Shown here in pieces: positions 47,897 to 60,335 of a stretch of 64,000 bases of DNA. Every line of letters begins with the position of its first letter. The stretch's first letter is position 1. Source of the DNA: Rhizophagus clarus (Eukaryota > Glomeromycota > Glomeromycetes > Glomerales > Glomeraceae); NCBI GenBank assembly GCA_015698045.1, contig BLAL01000298.1:496001-560000 (forward strand), read 5' to 3'. A program made the translations under genes and the position numbers. The notes under the pieces were generated by a model. That model searched no databases. It was given only the letters and a program-made list of their open reading frames with translations, and was not told where the DNA came from.

Positions 47897-50800
47897 ATGG
47901 CAACAACTATATCACAATATAAGGGAGTAACTCTAGAAGAATGGGAAGCAAAAACTAAACTTACAGAATTACAAAGGCAGAGCGTACTAGAATTACAAGA
48001 TGCTTGCGCAGAGTTACCCCTTCCTGAAGGAGTAAGAATATTAAATCAAATTATCTAATTAACGAAGACATAATGATAAACTTAAATATCGATTTTTTAA
48101 ATAGGTTTTAAGTGATCTTGGACCAGGAACTCCACAACGTACCACGTCACCTACACCTTCTTTAGTTAAAGATAATCTCAAACAAACACCTTATTCTCGC
48201 TTAAGTACTTCTCCATTACCTAAATCACGATCCACTACAAATCTTTTAGCAGCTGAATTTCAGGCAGATGAAGCAGCTGCAGCATCAACTCCTGATGCAT
48301 CACTTGGAATACCTCAACCAATTGAAACTACACAACAATTTTTTGATTGGTTTGCCAGAATGGAAGCTGATATGGAAAAAGATCAAGAGGATGTTTATAG
48401 GTAAATAACTATTTAATGAGGTTAATTCTTGTATGTTCAAAATTTTTTTTATAACATCATTTTTTTTTTATCTATTAGAAATTTTTTAACTGTAGTTACA
48501 ATGTACAGAGAGGCTTGTTCTAATTTTTTGGAACAGATTGATACTACAGTAAAATTGTTTAACGATTTAGATAGTAATTTTAAGTTTGTTGAAGAAAGAA
48601 CGAAAGCTTTGCAAACTGCTTGTGAAAAATTATTGGAAGAACAGGTTTGATTTTAATTGTTCTTTTATCATTCACTAAAAAAGTTTAATAGATGTTTTAT
48701 TTCATTTATTTACTATTTACTATTCAATAATGATAAAAAAGAATAACCTTACATCATTAGCAGATGCGATCACTGCCAAACTTTCTTATTATAATGAACT
48801 GGAATCTGTTACAAAATTATTTAATTCTCCTGGAGAGAATATTTGTGAGCAAGAGGAATTTGTATCCGTACTGGCAAAGTTAGACGAATGTTTGGAATAT
48901 ATGCAAACCAATGTAAGAATGTAGTTTTTTACATAAGCGTATTTTACGTGAATTTATCTTCTCACTATTTTAATTATTAATAGCTTAGATATAGGGATTC
49001 TGAGCTTTATCTTATGAGGTTCAGGCAATGTATGACAAGGGGAATTACTATAATTAAAATGTATTTTATTAGTACAATTAAAGGCATTGGGTTGGAAATA
49101 GCAAAAAAGAACAACCAGGTAAACATGATGATCATTATTTATGGATTAAGATTAAGTTGTTAACATAATGTTAAATTTTAATATTATATAGATCGTGAAT
49201 TCAACAGTACAGACGGCTTTATTTTATGTAAAATTTAAGGCTATAGCGCCAAAATTGAAAGAGTTGGTTAATGAAATTGAGAAAAGATGTCCAGCACATA
49301 GAGAGTATGTTAAAATAATAATTTATTAAATTTATAATGATCATTATTATTTTACCTGTTTTAACGTAACTATAGATATTATTCTTTATTAAATGATTGT
49401 TATAATGCGTACTTTTCTGTACGACAGCAATTACTTATTCCTGTAATTTATACGAAAATCCAAGAATTAGAACCTACTGGACAGGATGTATTATCATTTG
49501 TGAGTTAAAAAAAACCATATTAATTATCTTTTCGGCAATCTTTTTTATAATTGTGTTTTAATTTTCTTTTAATATAGGCTCGAAATGGTTATGCATATAT
49601 GTTAAATCTTTGCTCAGATGAATATGCGTTATTTTATAATTTTTTTTCAACGGGTGAAGATGATTTATAGTATGTTATGATATTTGAATTTTAATTTGTT
49701 GATGTATACATCAAATATTGATACAAAATATTTTTATTATATATAGTGGGAATTTAGATTTGTTATGTAGTTATATGTACGATTATTTAAGACCCCGGAT
49801 TATACATGAGACTAATATTGAAACATTATCTGAATTATGCGCTATACTTCAAGTGCACTTGAATCAGGACTCCGAAAAAAATGGAGGTACGAATAGATCA
49901 GGTTTTTATTTCAAAAAAAAAGCATTGATTAATATAATTAATTAAATTATTTGAATTATTGTCTTTTAGAAAAGGAGGGGCAAGGATTGCAATTTAGTTA
50001 CTTAATTCGTAATGTTCTTCAGGATGCACAACATCGTCTTGTATTTCGGGTACAAACATTTATCCGTAATGAAATACAAAATTTTGTTCCACAACCATCA
50101 GACTTGGATTATCCAAATAAGTTAAAAGAGTTAAAAGGTAAAGAATTAACGAGATTGTATTTGCAAGTATAATAATTTAATAAATACTTAGCTTCTGATT
50201 TAAAAATGTAGATTCAAATGAACAAGCTGAATCTGGGGAAAATAATCAAACTTCCTCAGATAATTACACTACAGGATCATCATCACCAGCTATTTTGGCA
50301 GTTCAACAAGATAATGGAGATAATGAGGATAATGAATCTACAGTATCGCCACAAACTAATGTTATTGACACAGGAAATATGTATAAAGGATGGTTTCCTA
50401 CATTACAAAGAACATTATGGATTCTTTCAAAGCTTTATCAATGTGTTAATGTATGTTTTATTTATTCAAAGAATTATTTTAAAAAAACATGCATACACTT
50501 GCTTATATAGTTGCATTTTTTTTATAGACCACTATTTTTGATGATATAGCCCAGGATGTCGTAGATTTATGTTTGCAATCTTTATTAAATGCGAGTGAAC
50601 TTATATTCAAGGAGGTAATAATAATTATAGATATTACTATTTTTTTGGTTTTCCTTTTTTTTTAAAAGAGGAAATTTTTTTTTATTTAACGAATATCTTA
50701 TTATAGCGCAAACTTGACGGACAGTTGTTTTTGATCAAGCATTTATTGATTCTTAAAGACCAAATCGCATCTTTTGATACACAATTTATTCATGAAGAAA

Positions 50801-51709
50801 AAGACTTGGATTTTTCAGAAATAACAAGTAATTAATTATATTTATTTATTACTTAATTGTCAAATATATATATATATATATATATTAATATTATCTACAT
50901 TATATAAATATATGATAGCCGCATTAAGCGAAATATTGCAGAATAAATATTCAATATTGAGTCCAAATACTTTATTAGGTTTGGCGCAAAAGGGTATTCC
51001 AAAAATAGTCGAAAGTAGGATTGATTCAAAACAGGAAGTTGATAAAGAGTTAAAAAAGATTTGTGAAGAATTTATTACAGAAAGTGTTCAAGATGCTATT
51101 GAACCATTATCATCTTTTATATTAAAGGTAAATTTAATATAAATTTTTAAGTAATAATATCGAAATTAATTTTAATTGCTAAATGATATATGTGTAGGTA
51201 TCTGCATTTAAAATTAGAAGTAACCTTAAACCAATACATCAACAAACTTTGTTAAAGAATCAAAATTTTGCAGGACCAGGTACCTTTTTTTTTACGTGTA
51301 TTATTATATTTATATTTTTTCTAATTTAAATTATTTGTCAATTATTTCTTCAGCAAGGATTGTCGAAATTTATGAAACCTTTCAAAATTCTGTTAAAGTA
51401 CGACTTCAATTTATAATTAAAAAGATGTTGGAATATCTTGAAGATCGCAAAACCGTAAACATTTTACTAAAACCAATACAGGTACGAAAATATATATGTT
51501 TTTAACCCTTTTATTTATGATGATTGTTCTTTTAAAATATTTCTTTATAGCATCAAATCATAGATACATATCAAACATTTTATGATATATTACGAAAAGA
51601 AGAATACGAATTTGATGAATTTCCCAAACCAATAGGAACGGTTGAAGAGGTCAAGGAATGGGTAAAAGGTGAATGGTTTTGGAAGGCAATTGAAGAAACG
51701 AATGATTGA
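47897..51709 (+). CDS. COG3: COG3 (Sec34), conserved oligomeric Golgi complex subunit 3
   Basis: Subunit of lobe A of the COG tethering complex, which tethers intra-Golgi retrograde vesicles. Seventeen exons join in frame with GT-AG introns: 47897-48031, 48105-48400, 48479-48644, 48742-48912, 48984-49118, 49192-49304, 49376-49499, 49578-49669, 49747-49886, 49970-50137, 50212-50450, 50528-50614, 50707-50827, 50919-51127, 51198-51279, 51354-51481 and 51551-51709. The product is 854 residues, near the family's length. Family blocks include [20 protein letters not shown] (around residue 130), [44 protein letters not shown], the [20 protein letters not shown] block and [17 protein letters not shown]. 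An acidic, Ser/Asn-rich insertion lies before WFPTL. The first half is coiled-coil-prone. Splicing at 50138 is chosen because only this donor keeps the conserved frame. Confidence 0.93.
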
Positions 51710-53313
51710 ATTCTGTATAATATATTATTGAGATTTAATTGTCCATTTTGTGTCATTTGTGTCAATCAGAAAACAAGGTTATCAGTTATAGAAAATCTAC
51801 AACTTATAATAATAATTTAATTTTACAAATACAAGATATCAGATTTTTATTTGTTAGAGTATTAATTGAATTTAATTGTGAGTCATTAAAATCTACAAAT
51901 AAAAATTTTCATTATTAAAATCTGTATACAGTAAAACAATTATAGGCTATGATTTATTTTAAAAAATAAAATATATAGATTTAAACAATAATTAAAATAG
52001 GATGCGACGCCACTCAAAAACTCATTTATGATTTATGAGTATAATTAAAAATTTCGGGTTTACCCGAATTTAGTAAAATTGAAACATGAGTTAAATTATG
52101 CAGCTAATCAAGGATTTGTGCAACATTGCTACAATTCGGCCTCCTCGCCGCCTTATTTGCTAATGACATAATTCATGAAAATTCACGAATATTCATTTCG
52201 CCCTCTCAAATGATTGCATTGTTGTCATATTGTTGTTGTATTATTGTTATAAATTAAAAGTTATGTATGATGATCAAGATAATAAATAGATAACTTTAAT
52301 AAAGTCATTTTAACGTTATTTATGTGCGGGGATGTCACAATACGTAACAAGTAGGTTAATTATATTTTAGAATGACATGTAATAATATTTACTTCGGTTT
52401 TGTATTATTAAAATAAATAATAATGATGCGTGCGAATTGCCGACATGTTACTATACGTTACTATACATCAAATAGTTTAGCACACAAACTGAACATTTGA
52501 CTACTTTTTCTTTTTCGGGATTTGAAGACAAAAAAAGTAGCAAGTTAAAAAATGTCCAACATAATCTTTATTTATTCATTTTATTGATGCCAAAAGAATT
52601 TACAAAATACTCTATCACACAGGCATTTTTTTTTTTGTTCATTATTATGTAATAAGCGAGTAATCTTTTAGTTAGCGATATAACAAGTTAATTAACCTTA
52701 GTCAAGTAATTATCGTATGATTAGATTCTAAAAATCGTTAAAAAAAAAAAAAATTTATTCTTAATAAGGAACTAACGATTATTAATATAAAATATTATTT
52801 ATAATTTAAAAATTTATAAAGGTGAAAAACGTGAAAAAACATCATCATATCATTGACAATTTGAGTATAGAAAAAATAGAAAAAAAAGAGGGTGGCACAA
52901 TAGAAATTTCTAAATGGAGATTTTACCCCACAATTTGTTGATCTTTAATAGTTCAACCCGTCAACCGAGAAAAATATAAATAGTCGCACAAAAAGTCAAT
53001 TCTTTTTTTTTATTATAAAAACAATACGAATTTTTTTTAATACATTGTTTTATAATGATAATATAAAAAAAAATTTCGATTTTCTCAGTTGTATATATAA
53101 TGGCCCTTCCCTTCCTCACCACTTTTCAGAACAAAAAATTTTTTTCTCAATTACAAAAAATTATATTTCCAAGCTTTTGAAATTATTCAAAAAAGATTTT
53201 TTTTCCCTTTTACAATAAAGGCTCTTTCTTATTTTTTAGAATAAAACTTTTAAATTAAAAAATTTTTCTTTTTTTTTTAATATTTTCCTTTTATTAATTC
53301 TCTTTAAAAAGGA
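51710..53313. other. Intergenic between COG3 and the F-box gene
   Basis: No gene is seen. It holds the COG3 3' end and the F-box gene upstream region. The last 300 bases before the F-box ATG are a T-, C- and A-run-rich leader (many T4-T10 runs), which is common before genes in this window. Confidence 0.5.
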
Positions 53314-54747
53314 ATGCCTGCTGTAGTCTTACCTGCTCATCAACATCATTTATCTCTTATTCAACAACAACCTTTCTCCAAAAATCAAAATAAAAATGAA
53401 AATATTCCTTATATCCCTCCTGAAATCATTCGCACGATTCTTAATTTATTAAAAGATGACAAGAAAACTCTTGCTGTTTGTGCTTTAGTCAATCATACTT
53501 TTAATCTTCACGTTACCCCAATCTTGTATCATTCCGTCTCTTTTCCGTACCCATTCACTTTTATTAAATTCGCTAATACTATTGTTGATGAATCTCAACG
53601 CTCTCAATTGATCCGCCATTTGGATCTTTCAACTTTTTCTACCATAGGTTTACAAAAGAGTAAAAAGTCTACAACCATAATTGAAAATGGTGTTACTCCG
53701 AACCTTATTATACAAATTTTAAGATATTGTAAAATGTTAGAATCTTTCTCTATTGCGGAATCTTTAGAATCAGCGATCACTCTTGAAGTTTTACAAGTCC
53801 TTGCATTCGAATGTAAAAACATTAAAACTTTAGATTTTTGTGGATTGTCAAACAAACAATTTAGTTCTGCTCTCGCCTCTTTAACGGAAATTATGGGACA
53901 TGTCAAAACAGCTTACAATAATGAAGATGGAATATTGACATACTCACATCAAAAAGTAAATTATGTAGCATTACCACATCTTAAACGTCTTTCATTTCAT
54001 GAATGTCCAATTATTTCTGAAATCTCCATAATTACCTTTCTCGCACATTCACCAAATCTTACTCACCTTGATTTGGGTGGTTGTTCTATTGGTGATGCAA
54101 CCCTTAATTTCATTGCAACTGAAACTAATATTCCACAAACGTTAACACATTTATTACTTGCTAAATATAAAGATATTTCTTCTGAATACATTGCAGCTTT
54201 AGTAACTGAATGTAAAAAGTTGGAAGTTCTCAATCTTTACGGTGCTATTCAAGAATATGATCTTATCACAATTTTAACTTCTCCATCTGCTAAAAAATTT
54301 AAAAATTTGGATATTGGTTCATCTCACATAACACTAAATGTTTTACATACCATACAAGAAAATTGTTTAGCTTTACGGCATCTTGGAATTTCAAAGGCTT
54401 GTATTCAATCAATCACTTATCTCGATAGTCTTTTAAAAGCAATTCCGAATCTTGAATATATCGATCTTACTGGTGTATCATGCATGACACCATTAAATGT
54501 CGTTAACTTAATAAATAATTTGCAAAAGGATCATTCACTTCATATTATTGAAATGAGTGAATCTTTAGTCAATAAACTCGATACTATTAACGGATGGAAG
54601 GCAAATAATAATAATAATTATGGTAAAAGGAGGTATTATGCTAAGCAAACATATAGACCAGAAAGAGTTCATCCAAGAAAGTTGGATATGATTGGACATG
54701 GAGAGGGAATGAGCAATATTTTCCAATATTACAGCTTTCGTCGTTAA
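53314..54747 (+). CDS. F-box / leucine-rich-repeat-like protein
   Basis: Single exon, 477 residues, starting at the first ATG after a homopolymer-rich leader. A Gln/His/Asn-rich head (about 30 residues) precedes an F-box at about 32-75 (YIPPEIIRTILNLLKDDKK, then LAVCALVNHTFNLHVTPILY). The rest shows leucine-rich-repeat-like blocks (LKRLSFHECPIISEISIITF, LTHLDLGGCSIGDATLNFIA, KLEVLNLYGAIQEYDLIT, LEYIDLTGVSCMTPLNVVNL), matching Grr1/FBXL-like adaptors that present substrates to SCF ubiquitin ligases. The C-terminus is Asn-rich then basic (NNNNNYGKRRYYAKQ). Substrate unknown. Codon use is good and no lesions are seen, so it is probably functional. Confidence 0.9.
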   Translation: MPAVVLPAHQHHLSLIQQQPFSKNQNKNENIPYIPPEIIRTILNLLKDDKKTLAVCALVNHTFNLHVTPILYHSVSFPYPFTFIKFANTIVDESQRSQLIRHLDLSTFSTIGLQKSKKSTTIIENGVTPNLIIQILRYCKMLESFSIAESLESAITLEVLQVLAFECKNIKTLDFCGLSNKQFSSALASLTEIMGHVKTAYNNEDGILTYSHQKVNYVALPHLKRLSFHECPIISEISIITFLAHSPNLTHLDLGGCSIGDATLNFIATETNIPQTLTHLLLAKYKDISSEYIAALVTECKKLEVLNLYGAIQEYDLITILTSPSAKKFKNLDIGSSHITLNVLHTIQENCLALRHLGISKACIQSITYLDSLLKAIPNLEYIDLTGVSCMTPLNVVNLINNLQKDHSLHIIEMSESLVNKLDTINGWKANNNNNYGKRRYYAKQTYRPERVHPRKLDMIGHGEGMSNIFQYYSFRR

Positions 54748-56499
54748 TATTTTTTTTAATTTTCTATAAAAACGGACTTTTTAATTTATTATATCAAATT
54801 AATATAGCTTAAAGCAATTTAAAATAATTTAGACGACAATTTTATAATTTAATCTTTAATATTTTATTTTTAATATAATAGTTTGTATATATTTTTTTTT
54901 GTTCTATTTTTGCATAATAATGTAATAAAGAATTTCACATATATATATATATATCATTTATAAAATATTCGTGTTTTATGAAGTTTCCTCATGACTTGTG
55001 TATAAGATTCTTGAAGTTTAAAGATAGTTTTGAAGGAGTTTACTTTTAATTATTATAAAATGGATCTTTAATTGCCCGAAATTTTATATACCTACGCGAA
55101 TGTTCGTTTGTCTCATACGTGACTTAAATTCACATGACCATTTGTAACAATGCGTATATACGGTAAATTGAACATGAATTCCATCCAGATACTATTTAGC
55201 TTATTACTTTCGGCAGAATTTGTTATATTTAAACTTTATCAAACTTTGGATTAAACTTCTTAAGATATATTTAATAAATTTATTTGTTTTGGGGATGATT
55301 TCCTCTTGTAAAATAAAACCAATCGAATAATGAATAAATTTTTGTTGTCAGAACTGTCATAAAAATGGATAGCCAGCCCGTTAGTTTCTATCCTGAGTAA
55401 GGAAGACAAAACTCCTGATTAACACTGGCAATTTCCTGAGACTATGCTCTCTTTTTTAAGTCATTTTCGATTGAAAGACTTCAACGTATTTAAAAAATGC
55501 AAGAGGTTGCAGTAGAGATTGTCTGAAGAAAGATAATTAATTCCAACGATTAAATCTTAACATCTTAATGCAGTTTATTTTATTATTGTAAACAAACCTA
55601 AAATTACATATTATTTAATTTCGGTATTCAATTATGTTAAATTATACATTACTTATCAAAAAAAAAAAAAAAAAAAAAAAAAAATAATAAAATAATAATT
55701 TTTTTTGTAAAATTACTATAAAATATAGCACTCCTAATCTTTGGAAAAGAACTAGATCCGTGAAGCGTGGAGCCCGTTTAACAGTTACCGTTACCTAGTA
55801 ATTTATTTAATCTAAATCATATAAACACTCTATTTTTGAACTTCTAATACAGTATATATACTGTTTCATTAATTTGTGATATAACAATTTAAAATCCAAA
55901 AAATAAAATGTAGGAACCGGCCTAAAATGTATTTAAGATTCAAACAAATACTATGATACAAATATCATATGTTGTATTAAGATGAAGAAATTAATGAGAT
56001 CAAATGTTTTTCAAGTTCAGAGAATTTTTCAATTTTATTTTTAAATATTTTCCCGAGATGACAAATAATAAGATTTACTGATTTTTCGTAGAAATTCTGT
56101 TTTATTTATAAAACGTTCACGCCATTTTCTTATACTTGTAAATTGAGATATTATGGTTAAAATTTTAATGCCTATGATTTAATTTCTATATGAAATATCA
56201 TATCAACGGTATAAAGTTGTATTGGTATTATGAAACGATTTTATTTGAAAAAAGAAAAGATTATTAAATAAATTGTTCTTTCATATTCTACAGGTATGAT
56301 GCATTATTCACAAAAATATAGCATAAATATGAGCATCAAATATAAAATTGGAGCTGACTGATGAGGAATTTTCTTTGCAAAAGTAAAAAATAAAAATTCT
56401 AATTAATATGAAAAAGAATCTATCAGAACTTAGATTTAGTCGGCCAAATTCAAAAAGGGAAAAAAAAAATACAATAATCAGCAACAAGTAAACATATAA
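54748..56499. other. Intergenic stretch
   Basis: No gene is supported. It holds the F-box gene 3' end, a TA microsatellite (about 54937-54954), a poly-A run (about 55660-55684) and A+T-rich DNA. A minus-strand frame at 56308-56577 is hydrophobic and lies just downstream of the kinase relic. It may be noncoding. Confidence 0.5.
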
Positions 56500-56930
56500 A
56501 ATGGAATCAGGGCTTTCTATACATGAAGACAGAGAAGAAGCTTTAAGTAAAAAAAAACCTATTGAGATTGCTCTCAAGTGAACCTAAAATTAAAAAAAAA
56601 GTTAATAAGCGAAAGTAAAATGAAAAAAATATAAATGATTATACCTGATACGGGTGAGCGTGTACGATCAGCATTTTTAAATTGACCATAACATTTACCA
56701 AGATACCATAATTTAATCGTATTAGATAATTCAATGGCCGAAGGTTTTTTTGTAAGTTCAGAATTCCAGCATTTTTCCATTAACTCTCTATAACATTTAG
56801 GAGTTTTTTCAATACATTAGGTCTTTTACCCTTGCATATATCTTTACTAATAAACCTTCATATTCATTATCAGCAAAGGGATATCTTTCAGATGTTAAAG
56901 TTTGTTTCAAATTTTTTGTCTGTTATGAGA
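56500..56930 (-). pseudogene. C-terminal relic of a protein kinase
   Basis: Read on the minus strand, about 56900-56830 encodes a piece like YPFADNEYEGLL, the pattern that follows the APE segment in the tyrosine-kinase-like kinases multiplied in these fungi. After a frame change, about 56780-56650 encodes MEKCWNSELTKKPSAIELSN and IKLWYLGKCY, equivalent to the terminal kinase block ending with the conserved RP(S/T)A-type motif. ATP-binding and catalytic loops are absent. An intron-like GT...AG follows near 56645-56582. A truncated, frameshifted pseudogene is the simplest reading. Confidence 0.6.
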
Positions 56931-57440
56931 GTGACGAATAGCTAATAGGAATTTGTGATTTTGTAAGAAAAACAAAACAATTAAATACTAGCATAGACAT
57001 AAAGGAAATTTTTTTTTTAAAAAAAAAAATCAGCTTTGGAAATAGAAAAATAATAAATTGAATTCAGATTTTTTAATAGATATTGAGTTTAGAAATGAAA
57101 ATTTCAGTTTGAATTATAAATAATATAACAAATTATAATTTCTGTACGAACGGTAATGATTCCACAATTGACCAATAAAATTGCATTCACATGATTTTTT
57201 TGTTTTAAAAATAGGCTAATCATACAAAAATCACAATTTTAAACTTTTTATATAAATATTTTTTTTTGAAAATCTAACTAGTAATTTAATAGTACAGTAC
57301 TTATCTTGAAGAATAAAGTTACCAGTTTATTTCCTTTAAAACTTTATTTTTTTAAAGTACTGAAAGGTTTATAAGTATCTCAATTTTATTGTTGAGTATA
57401 AACTTCCAGCATCATATATATAGAAAAAGAAAATTATATA
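56931..57440. other. Short intergenic stretch
   Basis: A+T-rich sequence without a gene. An A-run after a T-run lies near 57010-57029. Confidence 0.45.
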
Positions 57441-57536
57441 TGCATATTAAAAAAATTTATTTATAAAAATTTCTTTAAACTGATATTTTCTATTATTTTA
57501 CATATTTTAATTTTTATAAACACAATATTATATTTA
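57441..57536. repeat. Left remnant of a foldback-family copy
   Basis: About 57441-57536 matches 41125-41215 of the second foldback element in the same orientation (AAACTGATATTTTCTATTATTTTAC-like words, then ATAAACACAATATTATATTTA). The homology stops at 57536 and resumes at 60327, so this copy was split by an insertion. Confidence 0.7.
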
Positions 57537-57885
57537 GTATAAGACTAATTTTAACCCAGGGTGATTTAACTGGGGTGATTTAACCTGGTAATTTTTATAT
57601 GAGAAAATTATTATTTACCAGGTGATTTTTACTATCATGTGATCAAATATAAACTCAATTACATATAAACATTTCACAGATTATTTGTTTATCACGGCAT
57701 CTCCACCGGTCTATTACTTTTCTTTTGCCTTTAACGTTTCAGACTTTGACTTTTTAATACTGTAAGTTTTTTAGCATTGTTTTTATTTGGTTTTATCTCT
57801 TACTAATTAACTATTTCTTCTTTTTTTGTAGGTTTTTTAGTATCTTAATAAACAGTAAGTTTCAGGTATTCAGAATTTTAAAAAT

Positions 57886-58160
57886 CTATTTTTTTTTACA
57901 ACTATTAACCAGTTTTTTTTCTTTTTTTTGGTTGGGTTTCTTCTTTGATTTTTTCTTAGATCTCTTGGATTTCTTTTTGGGTTTATGCTCGTGTTCTTCT
58001 TGGGTTTTTGGGTTTCTTCTTGATATGGGGGTTTTTTCACATTTTTTTCCTATTTCTCTTATGAATTTCTTTCTGGATTTTCTCTTACATTTTACTTGGG
58101 GTTCTTTTTTTAACTTGCATTTCTTCTTAAATTTTAGCTGGTTTCTTCTCACTTTTTGGT
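57886..58160. other. T/G-rich low-complexity block
   Basis: The plus strand is T-rich with repeated TTTCTT, GGGTTT and CTTGG words. The minus strand therefore reads as a lysine-rich frame with PKKKSKRSKKKSKKKPN-like runs. No start context or domain is seen, so I treat it as low-complexity DNA inside the insertion. Confidence 0.5.
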
Positions 58161-58389
58161 TGGAGTTTGTTCATTATAAAAAATTTGTCACTATAACAAA
58201 TAATTCAGTATTGGTAAAAATCACATGATTTATCGATCTGATTCATTTTTTTAATAAAAAATATTTCTCTTTTTTTTTACTGAGACTGCGCTAATAGTCA
58301 CATATTCTTGAAATCGCAGAACATCAAAGCATTTAAATTGATAAGGATTAACAAATAAGAAAGGCTGTTATTGGGATATTTCAAGAAAT

Positions 58390-58397
58390 ATGATGAC
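58390..58397. repeat. 8-bp target-site duplication, left (ATGATGAC)
   Basis: ATGATGAC precedes the MITE start and is repeated exactly at 58814-58821. Confidence 0.9.
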
Positions 58398-58813
58398 TAG
58401 GGATGTTAACGGTCTGATCTGGTCTGTCTTAGTCCAGTCTTCATCAGTCTACAGTCCAGAACTGGATTGAGGACTGGGATCATCAGTCTTATAGAACTGC
58501 GGTCTGGACTGCAATAATTTTGGCCATTATAATTCTTGCCAGAATTATGACACCAGTTATGATGATCATTTTCTTTTTCGGTAATAATATTCCACAAAAA
58601 TCTATCTATCTGAAAACCAAAAATTTCCTTTTTAAAATCTTATGTAATATTATTGCCCAAAAATGGAAATTGTAATTCTGGTAAAATTTATAATTTGGCC
58701 AAAATTATTCGAAAAATTTTGATCAATCCTATTAGACTGATTGGTCCTAATCAGTCCAGTCCTAGGATCAGACCATAGTTCAGTCAGACAGGACTGGACC
58801 GTTAACATCCTTA
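58398..58813. mobile_element. Non-autonomous hAT-type MITE, 416 bp
   Basis: Left end TAGGGATGTTAACGGTC (58398-58414). The right end in complement reads TAAGGATGTTAACGGTC, giving 17-bp terminal inverted repeats with one mismatch. Exact 8-bp target duplications flank it (58390-58397 and 58814-58821), and TAGGGATG-type ends are typical of hAT. The subterminal DNA carries many GGTCTG, AGTCCAGT and CAGTCC words in both orientations. No coding capacity. Confidence 0.9.
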
Positions 58814-59430
58814 ATGATGACTACATAAAAGTATCTCACAGTTCGTTTACTCTCAACAACAAAGAACATCATTGGTCTAAACTGTTTCTTCTCCACCATC
58901 ATCCAACAAGAAGAAAAAGGGCAGCTCTTCGTCAAGACAACCGCAAAAGCCACTAACTCAAATGGAGTCTCTTCACAAAAAATGTCAAGAAATAATAAAT
59001 CTGAGAAGGGCTCTACCACCAGATGTTACGATAGCAAAACAAAACTGTTGAAGCTTCTGGTTTTTTTACTAACAAGATCCTACTAGGTTGTTTTTTGTAG
59101 GACAAATTGTCATCCCTTGGGTACTTCTGATCTTAAGGCTCTACTTCGATTAAAATTGTTGATTACACCTCCTATGCCAGTTGGTTTTAACTCAAAAGGT
59201 TTCTTAGGTATAATTTTTTTTTAGATAGTTTATTTTAAAGATTTGACTAAGCTAGGTTTTCTTATCATCTACATTTCTCCTTTTTATTTTTTGTTCCCCT
59301 TACCCAAATTACTTTTTATTAATGCTGTACCTGATTACTTTTTTCTAGTTTAGGTGTTTAGTTAGTTTACTTCACGTTGTATTGCTCAATCTTTAACAAT
59401 TAATAAATAAATATTCTCTTTTTTTTATTT
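58814..59430. other. Possible coding scrap inside the 2.8-kb insertion
   Basis: From about 58848 to 59088 one plus frame is open for about 80 codons, with IIQQEEKGQLFVKTTAKATN and MSRNNKSEKGSTTRCYD. It has near-normal composition in contrast to the flanks. There is no good ATG near its beginning and no domain is recognised. An intron-like end (TTTTTTGTAG) occurs near 59100. It may be an exon of an uncharacterised gene carried by the insertion. Confidence 0.3.
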
Positions 59431-59640
59431 TTTCTTGCTGCTACATTTCCCTTATCTTTCGTCCCTATTCCTTTCATCTCTATTCCTTTTATCTCTTTCC
59501 TCTTCTTCTATCTTTCATTCCATTTCTTTTCCCCTTTTCCTTTCATTCCTATTCCTTTATCCTTGTCGCATTTCCCTTTCCCCTTCTTCCTTTTGTTTTC
59601 CTTCCTTTTCCTTTAAGGTTCAGAAATCTATTAAAAGAAA
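59431..59640. repeat. CCTTT/CTTTCC pyrimidine-rich low-complexity stretch
   Basis: About 200 bp of almost only C and T on the plus strand, with recurring CTATTCCTTT and TTTCCCCTT words. It produces a spurious Ser/Phe/Leu-rich frame. Purine-pyrimidine tracts of this kind can form triplex DNA. Confidence 0.75.
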
Positions 59641-60253
59641 AAGTGAAAAATTAGTTGTTTTTTTATTTATTAGTATGTTACAATTTTGTTTAAACTTACT
59701 TATCATTTTTTTTCTTTAGATTCTGAATAGTTTATAATAGGAGAAAACAAAAAAAGTTAGCATTCCTTAGTTGTATTTTATTGTAATGTCGTTGTAATGT
59801 CAGATATACTTACATTTTCTTTCATTTTTTCTTTTGATTCCTGTAGATCTATTAGGAAGCAAAACGGAAGGTTACTACTATTTTTTGTTATCATTTCATC
59901 ACATTTCATCACATTTTTTTTTAGTGTTAGATTTGGAGTTATTAATAATGTATTGATTTGATAAATAAAAAAAAAAATTCGTTTTATTGAAAAAAAGTTT
60001 ACTTTATTTTTGAATTTGTTTTTAATCTTTATTTTCTGTCTTTTCTTTATTTTGTTTCTTTTTTTCTGGTCACTTATTTACTACTACCAGTTTTACAGTA
60101 ATAAATAATTAAAATGAATGATTCTTTAACTAAATTAAACATTATAAATATATAAATTTTAGTTTTAGTTTAACATAAATAAAATTTATTGTGAAAAATA
60201 AAAATTAGCCAATAAAAATTAGTATATCAATAAATTTGTAAATTTATTATAAT

Positions 60254-60312
60254 GGGGGGGATTTAACCCAGGTGATAATAATCAGGGGGGGAGGAGAGGG
60301 GGAAGGAGCGTA
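60254..60312. other. G-run cluster at the insertion's right side
   Basis: GGGGGG at 60254-60260, then CAGGGGGGGAGGAGAGGGGG and GGAAGGAGCG. This is the same kind of G-rich word as at 41853-41968, in a window where G is otherwise scarce. Candidate G-quadruplex site on the plus strand. Confidence 0.6.
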
Positions 60313-60335
60313 AGTTAGCAAGACTCTTATATTTA

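Larger units (their letters stand above)
57537..60326. mobile_element. 2.8-kb insertion with 9-bp flanking duplication
   Basis: TTATATTTA at 57528-57536 is repeated at 60327-60335, exactly where the foldback-family sequence is split. The 2790-bp insert begins GTATAAGACT and ends GCAAGACTC. Near both ends lies the word TTTAACCCAGG(G)TGAT (about 57553 and 60261), in direct orientation. I see no clear terminal inverted repeat and no transposase, reverse transcriptase or helicase. Inside are low-complexity T/G-rich and C/T-rich stretches, a nested MITE (58398-58813) and an open frame of about 80 codons near 58848-59088. The type of element is undetermined. Confidence 0.6.

Noticed and set aside
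57886-58228. Lysine-rich and Phe/Leu-rich ORFs on opposite strands
   Set aside because: Both come from one T/G-rich low-complexity stretch. No domain or start context.
59435-59719. Ser/Phe/Leu-rich 94-codon ORF
   Set aside because: Produced by a C/T-rich repeat tract.
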